Source: DATHZQ01 sp963823505 | Lineage (GTDB): Bacteria; Actinomycetota; Acidimicrobiia; Spongiisociales; UBA5794 | Assembly (NCBI GenBank): GCA_963823505.1 | Contig: CAWGLY010000005.1 | Span: forward strand, 558,001-622,000 | Length of the DNA stretch: 64,000 bases | Direction of reading: 5' to 3' | In this document: positions 8,664-16,112 of the stretch, piece after piece | How positions within the stretch are numbered: the first letter of the stretch is position 1 | How the letters are laid out: each line of letters starts with the position of its first letter | Notes under the pieces: model-generated | Told to the model about the DNA's origin: nothing | Databases searched by the model: none | Seen by the model: the letters and a program-made list of their open reading frames with translations, nothing else | Program-made: the position numbers and the translations under genes

Positions 8664-9413
8664 ATGCATACGGTTGAAGAGGCGATGACATCGCAGGTAG
8701 TGACCGTGTCGCCGGAGTCGCCGGTGACAGTGGCGGCGCGAGTGATGGGCGATTCTGGGGTGAGTGGACTGCCGGTGGTGGATGGTGATGGCGGTGTGGT
8801 CGGGATCGTCACCGAGGCCGATCTGCTGCACCGTGCCGTGCTCCCCGATCTCGCAAAGGTCAAGAACAGGCGCGGATCACGTGGCGAAGTGTCCGAGTCG
8901 AGGGTCTGCGATGTAATGAGTCGCGAGGTGGTCGGGGTACGCCGGGACGACCCGTTGGCAAAGGCAGCCAGGCTGATGGAGACCGTCCGGGTGCGACGCT
9001 TGGTCGTTGTCGGAGACGGTTTCACGCTGGAGGGCATCATCTCCCGCAGGGACGTCGTTGCTGCGCTGGCACGACCGGATCGCGACATCGAGGACGAGAT
9101 CCGTTCCCAAGTCGTCAACGGTCTCCTCGGGCTCGAACCGCACGCAGTCACGGTTTCGGTGGACGACGGGATCGTCACCCTGGGCGGGTCGGTAACCCAT
9201 GCCCGGGAGGCGGTCCGGCTACAGCGCCTAGCGAATCGTGTCCTGGGTGTCAGCAGGGTTGACAGCTCTGTGACCTGGCACGTCGACGACCTCGGGTTTG
9301 CGGGTCGGGTTCCCCGGTTCGGCTACCTCGCGCGGCAATTGGAACCGTCGGGTGAGGAGAACTCGACGGCAGTTGGCGATCACGGCCCGTCTCGCAGGAA
9401 AGGGACTGAGTGA
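8664..9413 (+). CDS. CBS-pair plus BON domain protein
   Basis: A 249-residue cytoplasmic protein. Residues 1-60 and 80-140 are two CBS motifs (VEEAMTSQVVTVSPESPVTV ... GIVTEADLLHRA, and VCDVMSREVVGVRRDDPLAKA ... GIISRRDVVAAL). Residues about 150-215 form a BON domain (IRSQVVNGLLGLEPHAVTVS, then DGIVTLGGSVTH). A GAGGAGG ribosome site precedes the ATG. CBS pairs bind adenosine nucleotides and BON domains bind phospholipids or partner proteins; the fusion is common beside Usp proteins in actinobacteria. The stop codon overlaps the start of the next gene, indicating an operon with the tandem Usp and probably the ATPase. Confidence 0.9.
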   Translation: MHTVEEAMTSQVVTVSPESPVTVAARVMGDSGVSGLPVVDGDGGVVGIVTEADLLHRAVLPDLAKVKNRRGSRGEVSESRVCDVMSREVVGVRRDDPLAKAARLMETVRVRRLVVVGDGFTLEGIISRRDVVAALARPDRDIEDEIRSQVVNGLLGLEPHAVTVSVDDGIVTLGGSVTHAREAVRLQRLANRVLGVSRVDSSVTWHVDDLGFAGRVPRFGYLARQLEPSGEENSTAVGDHGPSRRKGTE

Positions 9414-10372
9414 TGGATCGATTCAAGAATATTCTGGTGGCGGCGTCTCCTGGGCATCTCGAACCGATGACGATGCGGGCCGCCATCAAGCTCGCGGAGA
9501 CAAACCGCGCTCGGTTGACTGTGATTGATGTCATGGAGCCGATGTCGCGCATGCGGCGGTTCACGACGGTGGAGGGGCGGGACGTCGACGTTCAAGCCGA
9601 GCTGATTAGCCACCGCGAGCAACGGCTCCGGCAGCTTGCGGCGAACACACGAGCCGGCGACGGGATCGACGTGAAGGTGCTGGTGGGTGAGCCGTTCGTT
9701 GAGGTGATCCGACACGTCCTCGCCGATGGCAACGATCTAGTGATCATTGGCGGCTCGGAAGTTCTGAAATGGGAGACACCGGAGTTCTCCAGCGCGGAGA
9801 TGCATTTGTTGCGGAAGTGCCCGGTGCCGCTGTGGGTGATGCGCCCATCGCCGGCCGAGCTGCTTCGCATCCTGGCGTTGGTCGACCCGGACGCTGCGGA
9901 TCCGGTGCGTGACAGCCTGAATGACCTCGTGTTGGAGTTGGCGACGTCGCTGACGCGACGCGAGGGCGGGGAACTGCACATTGGTCATGCGTGGGAGCTG
10001 GACGGCGAGGCGACGCTGCGGTCGTCGCCGTACGTTCAGTTGCCCGGCGAAGTGGTGGATGTCATGGTTGACACCGCCGAAGGGGTGCATCGGGAACAAC
10101 TCGATCTCCTCCTGCAGCGACACAACATCGACGGGGTTGACACTGAGGTCCATCTCGTGGGCGGCGAGGCCGGCAAGGTACTGCCCCGGTTGGCGGAGGG
10201 GCTCGATGCCGGGTTGATCGTGATGGGCACGGTGGCGAGGACCGGAATCAGCGGCCTGATCGTCGGGAACACCGCAGAGACGATCCTGCGCTCGGTGCGC
10301 TGCTCGGTGCTGGCGGTCAAACCCGAGGGGTTCGCGACCCCGGTGAAGCCAGCCAAAGCGAAGGCCGGGTAG
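9413..10372 (+). CDS. Tandem universal stress protein
   Basis: About 319 residues with two Usp domains. The first begins DRFKNILVAASPGHLEPMTM and ends with CPVPLWVMRP near residue 145; the second ends in a canonical ATP-site loop, VMGTVARTGISGLIVGNTAE, then SVRCSVLAVKP. The second domain therefore keeps the G-x2-G-x9-G-(S/T)-type signature, while the first loop (IIGGSEVLKWETPEFSSAEM) is altered, so only one half may bind ATP. The ATG at 9413 overlaps the preceding stop; a GTG one codon earlier is possible. AGGAAAGGG supplies a ribosome site. Likely a cytoplasmic stress-response factor. Confidence 0.9.
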   Translation: MDRFKNILVAASPGHLEPMTMRAAIKLAETNRARLTVIDVMEPMSRMRRFTTVEGRDVDVQAELISHREQRLRQLAANTRAGDGIDVKVLVGEPFVEVIRHVLADGNDLVIIGGSEVLKWETPEFSSAEMHLLRKCPVPLWVMRPSPAELLRILALVDPDAADPVRDSLNDLVLELATSLTRREGGELHIGHAWELDGEATLRSSPYVQLPGEVVDVMVDTAEGVHREQLDLLLQRHNIDGVDTEVHLVGGEAGKVLPRLAEGLDAGLIVMGTVARTGISGLIVGNTAETILRSVRCSVLAVKPEGFATPVKPAKAKAG

Positions 10373-10378
10373 TCGCCG

Positions 10379-12898
10379 ATGACAAGCGACGTCTCCCGAA
10401 CGACTGCCGATGCGACCGGGGTGTCGATGGCGTCGACCGATGATGGGTTGACCAGCGCCGAGGCTGCGGCCCGGCTGGCGCGGCATGGGCCGAATCTCTT
10501 GCCGGAAGCCAAACCTGTCCCATGGTGGGTGCGGGTAGGTCAGCAGCTGCACAACCCGATCATCTACATCCTGTTGTTCGCGTTGGCGTTCGACGCCGCG
10601 ATCTGGGTGCTCGAGGGAGCCCACGGGTGGCCGTTCGAATCGATCGCCATCCTGGTGATCCTGGCGTTCAACACCATCATGGGCGTGTGGCAGGAGTACC
10701 GGGCAGAAGACGCATTGGCTCGGCTCAAGGAGCTGGCGGCACCGCGGGTATCGGTGCGTCGGGACGGACGTCTCACTGAGATCCCCGCCGCCGATCTCGT
10801 CCCAGGCGATGCAGTACGTGTCGAAGCTGGTGACAGGATCCCCGCCGACGGTGAGCTCACCGGTGAGCAGGGCCTGATGGTGGATGAGTCGATGCTGACC
10901 GGTGAGTCGGTCCCGGTGGATCGAGCCGTCGGCGAGGAGGTCTATGCCGGTACCTTGGCGGTTCGCGGCCTGGCCTGGGCGGTCATCACGCGAACCGGGC
11001 CGGCGTCGGCGATGGGCCGCATCGCCGGCATGTTGTCCGCGGTCGAGGCCGAGGCCACACCCCTGGAACGTCGACTCACCCACTTCGGGCACCGCATCGC
11101 ACGCTGGGTGGCAACCCTGGCAGTAGTGCTGATGGTGGCCGGTGTCGGTATCGAAGGCATCGACCGGATCGACGAAGCCCTGCTCTTTGCCGTGGCCGTC
11201 GCAGTGGCGGCCGTTCCCGAAGGTCTCCCGGCCGTGCTAACGCTGACGCTGGCTCTCGGCACCGAACGCATGGCGTCACGCAACGCAGTGGTTCGCCGGC
11301 TCTCGGCCGTGGAGGCGCTGGGGTCGGTCACGGTGGTCGCCACCGACAAGACCGGCACCCTCACCGAGAACACCATGACGGTCCGCGCCGTCGATGTCAT
11401 CGACGAGCCGCGGGCGCTGCTGGCGATGGTGTTGGCCGCCGAAGCGGAACCCGACGGAGGCTCCGGCGATCCCCTCGAGGTCGGTCTCTACGCCCACGCC
11501 GCAATCCACGGCGTGGACGCCGCAGCCGAGCGAGCCCACTACAAGCGGATCTCAGAGCGCCCGTTCGACTCGGAATGGAAGTACATGCGAGTTACGGTCC
11601 TCGAAGACGACCGACCGGTTTCGTACCTGAAGGGAGCACCGGAGGTGCTGCTCAGTCTGAGCCGGCTCACCGACGAAGAACGAGCCGCCTGGTCCACGAA
11701 GATCGACAACGCCGCTGCTGAAGGCAACCGGATGCTGGGGCTGGCATGGGCGGAGGGCGAGACGGACGCGGAGGTCACGTGGTTGGGGACTGTGGCGCTG
11801 TGGGATCCGCCCCGTCCCGAGGTCCCGGCCGCCATCGCCGCCTGCCGGCAGGCCGGCATCCGGGTCCTGATGATCACCGGAGACCACCCCACAACCGCCC
11901 GGGCGATCGCCACCGCCATCGGCATCGACGGCGACCAGGTGATGACCGGCGGCCAACTCGACAGCCTCGACGCCGAAGCACTGGCCGAACGAGCGCGCAC
12001 CACCGGGGTGTTCGCCCGGGTCGACCCCGAACACAAGCTAGCTCTCGTCGACGCTCTGAAGGCCAACGGTGACATCGTTGCCATGACCGGAGACGGCGTC
12101 AACGACGCCCCGGCCCTGAAACGAGCCGACATCGGGATAGCCATGGGCCAGCGGGGCAGCGACGTCAGCCGCGAGGTCGCCGACCTCGTCCTCCTCGACG
12201 ACAACTTCGCCTCGATCGCTGCCGCCGTCGACGAAGGCCGCGGCATCTACGCCAACATCCTCAAGTTCATCCGATTCCTGTTCGCCACCAACGTCGCCCT
12301 GGTGCTGCTCATCACGATCGGTGTCGCGGGAGCGGCGATCCTCGGGCTCAGGGACGACTCGGGCGACCTGTTGTTGCCACTCGTCGCCGTCCAACTCCTG
12401 TGGATCAACATCCTTGCCGATGGCCCTCCGGCACTGGCACTGGGCCTCGACCGCAATCCCGGAATGATGGACGGCCCGCCCCGAAGTCCCTCATCACCGC
12501 TGCTGACCCGGGGAGGAATTCGGTTCATTCTCACGATGGGGTTCCTCAAGGCCAGCTTGGGTCTCACCCTGTTCTTCAGCCTTCCCGCCTTGGGTTATGC
12601 CGCCGCGGTCACCCAGACAGCCGTCTTCCTCTACGAATCGCTCACCCAGTTGGCGTTCGCGTATCCGGCACGACGCATCAATACGACCCCGGCTCCCAAC
12701 AAGGTCCTCAACGCCATCATCGTTGCGAGCGTGGCGCTCCAGGTCCTCACCGTCACGTTCCCGCCACTCAGAACTTTGCTCGGACTTGCTCCCATCGACC
12801 TGTCCGTAGCGGCCCTCGTAGTCGCCGCGCTGATCCTGACAGTGGTCGGCGCCGAGATCTGGTCACGCCGCACGGCCCGGAACCGGAAAGCCGAATGA
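10379..12898 (+). CDS. P-type cation-transporting ATPase (P2A-like)
   Basis: An 839-residue P-type ATPase with all core motifs: N-terminal cation-ATPase domain, TGES at 174-177, M4 PEGLPAVLTLTLALG with E281, phosphorylation site D323 in DKTGTLTEN, and hinge MTGDGVNDAPALK near residue 570. M6 carries NILADGPPALALG, keeping Asn and Asp like SERCA N796/D800. M5 reads ATNVALVL, so the Glu of SERCA site I is replaced by Leu; one transport site looks incomplete. Substrate is uncertain (Ca2+, Mg2+ or Na+ are all possible). It follows the CBS-BON and Usp genes closely and probably shares their operon. Confidence 0.93.
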   Translation: MTSDVSRTTADATGVSMASTDDGLTSAEAAARLARHGPNLLPEAKPVPWWVRVGQQLHNPIIYILLFALAFDAAIWVLEGAHGWPFESIAILVILAFNTIMGVWQEYRAEDALARLKELAAPRVSVRRDGRLTEIPAADLVPGDAVRVEAGDRIPADGELTGEQGLMVDESMLTGESVPVDRAVGEEVYAGTLAVRGLAWAVITRTGPASAMGRIAGMLSAVEAEATPLERRLTHFGHRIARWVATLAVVLMVAGVGIEGIDRIDEALLFAVAVAVAAVPEGLPAVLTLTLALGTERMASRNAVVRRLSAVEALGSVTVVATDKTGTLTENTMTVRAVDVIDEPRALLAMVLAAEAEPDGGSGDPLEVGLYAHAAIHGVDAAAERAHYKRISERPFDSEWKYMRVTVLEDDRPVSYLKGAPEVLLSLSRLTDEERAAWSTKIDNAAAEGNRMLGLAWAEGETDAEVTWLGTVALWDPPRPEVPAAIAACRQAGIRVLMITGDHPTTARAIATAIGIDGDQVMTGGQLDSLDAEALAERARTTGVFARVDPEHKLALVDALKANGDIVAMTGDGVNDAPALKRADIGIAMGQRGSDVSREVADLVLLDDNFASIAAAVDEGRGIYANILKFIRFLFATNVALVLLITIGVAGAAILGLRDDSGDLLLPLVAVQLLWINILADGPPALALGLDRNPGMMDGPPRSPSSPLLTRGGIRFILTMGFLKASLGLTLFFSLPALGYAAAVTQTAVFLYESLTQLAFAYPARRINTTPAPNKVLNAIIVASVALQVLTVTFPPLRTLLGLAPIDLSVAALVVAALILTVVGAEIWSRRTARNRKAE

Positions 12899-13228
12899 CT
12901 CGCCAAACTGTGCTGCACGTCGCTGGTAGTCGTGCCGGCGCGGTCGAATCCGATGGAGCTTCTCGATGAAGCCCACCATCGGAATCGGTTCCGTCGGATT
13001 GTCGACGAGGGGAACACCGTCGAACCGCGCCGCCCGACTTCCGCCGAAGTGCGCAGCTGTTTCGCACCGACAGCCTCACCGAGTCAGGTCGTCACGACGC
13101 CCTCGTTGCCGGCTGATTCGAACTCGCCCCCCACACGACAACGCCGCCACCTCCAGGCATGAGAATCCCCTACCTCCGGCCAGTCCAATCGCGAAACGAT
13201 CGCGACGCTCGAGACAGGGCGACGGGTA
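12899..13228. other. Intergenic stretch, possible gene debris
   Basis: No intact gene. A short translatable piece near 12950-13100 (MELLDEAHHRNRFRRIVDEG, and in another frame FRTDSLTESGRHDALVAG with a stop) looks like two pieces of one decayed coding region, but I cannot identify the family. No terminator hairpin with a T-tract is obvious. Confidence 0.35.
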
Positions 13229-14956
13229 ATGGACCTCACGATCATTCTGGTCACGTTCGCCCTCGGCTTCGCCGCAGCCCGCGTCGGCCTCCCGCCACTC
13301 GTCGGCTACCTCGGCGCCGGCTTTGCCCTCCACGCCTTCGGCTATCAGACCAACGGAGCCATCGAGGCCATCGCCGAGCTCGGGATTCTGCTTCTACTGT
13401 TCGCGATCGGGCTCAAGCTGCGGGTGAGAACGCTGGCACGCGCCGACGTCTGGGCCGTCACCGGCATCCACATGACCATCACCACCGCGCTGATCGGAGC
13501 CTCGTTCCTCGCCCTGGGCGTACTCGGTATGCCGCTGGCGTCATCCTTGACACCGGGGCGTGCAGCCCTGATCGGTTTTGCGTTGTCGTTCTCCAGCACC
13601 GTGTTCGCCGTGAAAGCACTGGAGGAACGCAACGAAGCCGCCTCACTACCCGGACGGCTCGCCATCGGCATTCTCATCGTGCAGGACCTCTTCGCCGTCG
13701 CCTTCCTCGCCCTCTCAGAAGGTGGACCACCATCCATCTGGGCCATCGCAGCGGTCGCCGCCATCATCGCGGCCCGCCCCCTCCTCGGCTGGGTGCTCGA
13801 CAACAGCGGCCACGGCGAACTCCTCATGCTCTTGGGTGTCACGCTCGCCGTCGGTGTCGGTGCCCAGACATTCGACGCAGTCGGCCTCAAACCGGACCTC
13901 GGCGCCCTCCTCATCGGCATGACCCTGGCCGGCCATCGCAAAGCCAACGAGCTTTCCAAACAGCTCCTCGGGATCAAAGACCTGCTGCTCGTCGGGTTCT
14001 TCCTCTCGATAGGCCTCGGAGGAACACCACAGACCCCCGCACTCATCGTTGCCGCCATCGCCCTCCTCATCGTCCCAATCAAGGCCGCAGGCTTCCTCCT
14101 CCTCCTGTCGCGGTTCCGGCTCCGTTCCCGCACCTCCATGCACACCTCCATCACCTTGGCCACCTACTCAGAGTTCGGGCTGATCGTGGCCGCCGCCGGC
14201 GTCGACGAAGGACTCATCGACCAACAATGGCTCTCAGCAATAGCGGTTGCGGTCGCCGTGTCCTTCGCCGGCACCGCCGCCCTCAACAAGGTCCGCTACA
14301 CCCTGTACGGGAGGTGGTCGCGGCGTCTGGTCGCCTTGGAGCGCCAACCCATCAATCGCGATGACGCACTAGTCGAACCCACCCCGGCCAAGATCGTCGT
14401 CTTCGGAATGGGACGAGTCGGACAGGGGGCCTACGACGAATTCGTCAGAGGTCACGGGGACGTCGTGCTCGGCGTCGACCGGCGCGACGTCACCGTCGCC
14501 GCCCAGATCCAAGACGGCCGCAACGTGATCCGCGGCGACGCCCTCGACCGCGACTTCTGGGAACGCCTCCGCCTCCGACCCTGCCTCCAACTCGCCGTTC
14601 TCGCCATGAACGACCACGACGCCAACCTCGAAGCAGCCCGCCGCGTCAAAGCCAACTTCCCCCGAGTCCGGATCGCCGCCACGGCCAGATACGCCGACCA
14701 CGTGACCGAACTCCAAGACGCAGGCGTCGACATCGCCAGGAACCTCTACGGCGAAGCCGGCCAAGGCCTCGCCGACGACGCAGCCGACCTCGTGGAGCCC
14801 ACACCCGGCATGCCATCCGCCGCAGGCGTCCCTACCGATGAAGAGCCCCTGGGAGACCAACGCGATGACTTACATGATCGGGACCGGCTAGCGCTCGACG
14901 AGGACTTGGTAATCGGTGAACGTGACCGGGTCGGTCAAGAAGGCGCCGTCGGATAG
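13229..14956 (+). CDS. KefB/YbaL-like CPA2 antiporter with TrkA-N domain
   Basis: A 575-residue protein. The membrane domain (about 1-370) starts MDLTIILVTFALGFAAARVG and includes SFSSTVFAVKALEERNE, a CPA2 hallmark. A TrkA-N domain begins near residue 387 (AKIVVFGMGRVGQGAYDEF) with GVDRRDV and GDALDRDFWERL. It moves monovalent cations against protons at the inner membrane, gated by nucleotide. The final ~22 residues (from 14888) are encoded by DNA that, on the other strand, reads as a GerMN C-terminus, so the native tail appears to have been replaced by a rearrangement. The conserved TrkA-N region is intact, so function may be retained. Confidence 0.88.
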   Translation: MDLTIILVTFALGFAAARVGLPPLVGYLGAGFALHAFGYQTNGAIEAIAELGILLLLFAIGLKLRVRTLARADVWAVTGIHMTITTALIGASFLALGVLGMPLASSLTPGRAALIGFALSFSSTVFAVKALEERNEAASLPGRLAIGILIVQDLFAVAFLALSEGGPPSIWAIAAVAAIIAARPLLGWVLDNSGHGELLMLLGVTLAVGVGAQTFDAVGLKPDLGALLIGMTLAGHRKANELSKQLLGIKDLLLVGFFLSIGLGGTPQTPALIVAAIALLIVPIKAAGFLLLLSRFRLRSRTSMHTSITLATYSEFGLIVAAAGVDEGLIDQQWLSAIAVAVAVSFAGTAALNKVRYTLYGRWSRRLVALERQPINRDDALVEPTPAKIVVFGMGRVGQGAYDEFVRGHGDVVLGVDRRDVTVAAQIQDGRNVIRGDALDRDFWERLRLRPCLQLAVLAMNDHDANLEAARRVKANFPRVRIAATARYADHVTELQDAGVDIARNLYGEAGQGLADDAADLVEPTPGMPSAAGVPTDEEPLGDQRDDLHDRDRLALDEDLVIGERDRVGQEGAVG

Positions 14957-15030
14957 GGAGAGGGCGACGGGCAGCCTTTCGAGACTTGTGGTGACGCGGT
15001 CGACACTCGTCGCGGTCAGCGGGACACCAG
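14888..15030 (-). pseudogene. Diverged GerMN C-terminal fragment
   Basis: The reverse strand reads SVDRVTTSLERLPVALSLSD, then FLTDPVTFTDYQVLVER and a TAG stop at 14888-14890. This aligns with the end of the GerMN lipoprotein at 6867-7403 (GVERVTIHLEGLPVALPLP, TDPVGFDDYQVLIDR). It lacks a start and the first two thirds of the gene, so it is a remnant. It overlaps the 3' end of the KefB-like gene in antisense and forms the left edge of the mosaic segment. It is much more diverged than the copy at 15726-16078, so the two did not arrive together. Confidence 0.65.
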
Positions 15031-15122
15031 CCACCACCCATGCCGGCCAGACCGCAACGTGACGGACGGAGCCGATCAGCGATCACCACAGCCGCGCAGC
15101 ACGCCGCACGGAGGGGTCCGAG

Positions 15123-15200
15123 ATGAGGGTGTCATCCACATCTGAGTGGCGGCAACAGTCCCAGCTCCTCGACGAACGGAACCGACTGCAAGGCCTGCAG
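15123..15200 (+). pseudogene. Fragment resembling the N-terminus of the TraR/DksA-like gene
   Basis: ATG at 15123 gives RVSSTSEWRQQSQLLDERNR then LQGLQ, which aligns with KVYSESEWRRQSQLIEEGVR then LKDLL of the TraR/DksA-like protein (from 8275). No zinc-finger region follows; the sequence passes straight into an antiporter fragment. A purine-rich stretch (GGAGGGGTCCGAG) precedes the ATG. It is one tile of the mosaic region. Confidence 0.55.
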
Positions 15201-15354
15201 CGGAATCACGAAAGTCAACAGACCGAAGGTTCCTGCCTGGAGCTTGCCGCGTTCGAGTACGTCGAGATCGAGTTCCAGCCCGGCGACGAACATCAGGAAG
15301 GGCACGCCAAGACCACCCAGCTGGGCGACGAGACCCTGGAGTTCGAGCAGCCTT
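15198..15354 (-). pseudogene. Internal fragment of the antiporter gene at 16113-18047
   Basis: This ~155 bp matches 17738-17891 with only a few substitutions (for example CAGGAAGGG against CAGGTAGAG). On the reverse strand it reads LELQGLVAQLGGLG, then FVAGLELDLDVLERGKLQAG, then TFGLLTFVIPL, a transmembrane portion of the CPA2 antiporter. It has neither start nor stop of that gene, so it is a displaced copy. Left neighbour is the DksA-like fragment; right neighbour is the PadR 5' copy. Confidence 0.85.
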
Positions 15355-15666
15355 CGGGAGACTCCTGATGAGCTGTGCAGTTGCAGCGTCACCGTCGAGC
15401 AGGACGGCAGCCCGTCGGTGTCGACCAGAGTGTATGTCTGCGCAGATGGTGAGGCCGTGGTGGGACTTTCGGCACTGCTGCTGCGCCTCATCGTCGACTA
15501 TTCTGTTAGCAGAATAGTCCAGCTTGCACGGAGGTACTTCGTCGATGTCGGCTCAGATCGCCGTCCTGGGCCTGCTGGTCGAGCGGCCGCTTCACGGCTA
15601 CGGCATCGCGCAGCTGATCGAACAGCGGGGCATGCGTAGCTGGACCTCGATTGGGTTCTCGTCGAC
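15347..15666 (+). repeat. Duplicate of the padR promoter, operator and 5' coding region
   Basis: About 315 bp nearly identical to 18110-18429 (one difference seen, CTCCTG against CTCTTG). It includes the upstream region, the 24-base palindrome, the GGAGG ribosome site and the first ~40 codons of the PadR regulator. The identity stops at TCGTCGA, where the original continues into TCTACCAG and this copy into unrelated sequence. The near-identity contrasts with the more diverged tiles on either side. Confidence 0.9.
15496..15519. promoter_or_regulatory. Second copy of the PadR palindromic operator candidate
   Basis: GACTATTCTG-TTAG-CAGAATAGTC: 10-base perfect arms around a 4-base centre, identical to the palindrome at 18259-18282. 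It sits upstream of the chimeric frame, so if PadR binds the original, this copy would place the chimera under the same control. Confidence 0.5.
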
Positions 15667-16075
15667 CGACGCTGCAGCGACCGCCGAACGCTGCGGATCG
15701 AGACGTTCCGGTGCCGGCGCGGTTTGCGGCACGACGACAGAGCCAGCCGACACACGCCAGCAACTGCTCGCCGGACCGACCGCTCAGGAGGAAGCGGCAG
15801 GCCTGCGAACTGCGATTCCCGCCAGCAGCGTCGTGCGACAGGTTTCCGTCGCAGAAGGAGTAGCCACTGTCGACGTATCACCGGAATTCGCCGGGGTAGG
15901 CGGACAAGAGGAGATCATGGCCATCGCCCAGCTCGTCCTGACTCTGACCGCCAGGGGCGTAGAACGCGTCACCATCCACCTCGAGGGACTTCCCGTCGCC
16001 CTGCCGCTACCGAATGGCGTGCTCGTCACAGATCCGGTCGGCTTCGACGACTACCAGGTCCTGATCGACCGGTAG
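15545..16075 (+). CDS. Chimeric frame: PadR N-terminus fused to GerMN C-terminal half
   Basis: An uninterrupted frame of 176 residues starting with the PadR start (MSAQIAVLGLLVERPLHGYG). The PadR portion ends at about residue 40 (TSIGFSS), followed by ~20 residues from a third source (TDAAATAERCGSRRSGAG), and then the GerMN half, from TTTEPADTRQQLLAGP through the normal C-terminus FDDYQVLIDR. It keeps a ribosome site and operator, so it might be expressed, but the PadR wing and the GerMN lipoprotein signal are missing. I regard it as a recombination product rather than an evolved gene. It could alternatively be an assembly chimera, although sequence differences from the parent copies argue against a simple one. 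Confidence 0.5.
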   Translation: MSAQIAVLGLLVERPLHGYGIAQLIEQRGMRSWTSIGFSSTDAAATAERCGSRRSGAGAVCGTTTEPADTRQQLLAGPTAQEEAAGLRTAIPASSVVRQVSVAEGVATVDVSPEFAGVGGQEEIMAIAQLVLTLTARGVERVTIHLEGLPVALPLPNGVLVTDPVGFDDYQVLIDR

Positions 16076-16078
16076 TCG
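15726..16078 (+). repeat. Near-identical duplicate of the GerMN lipoprotein 3' end
   Basis: About 350 bp matching 7054-7406, from GGCACGACGACAGAGCC through the TAG stop. Very few differences are visible (for example ACACGCCAG against ACACTCCAG). Just upstream, about 15667-15722, is a diverged match to about 1680-1735 (CTGCGGATCGAG, GTTCCGGTGCCGG), the 5' part of the hypothetical gene at 1038-1748. Together these make the right half of the mosaic. Confidence 0.9.
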
Positions 16079-16112
16079 AGCGTGACCTACCTTTGCCGGG
16101 GCCGGATCGGCT

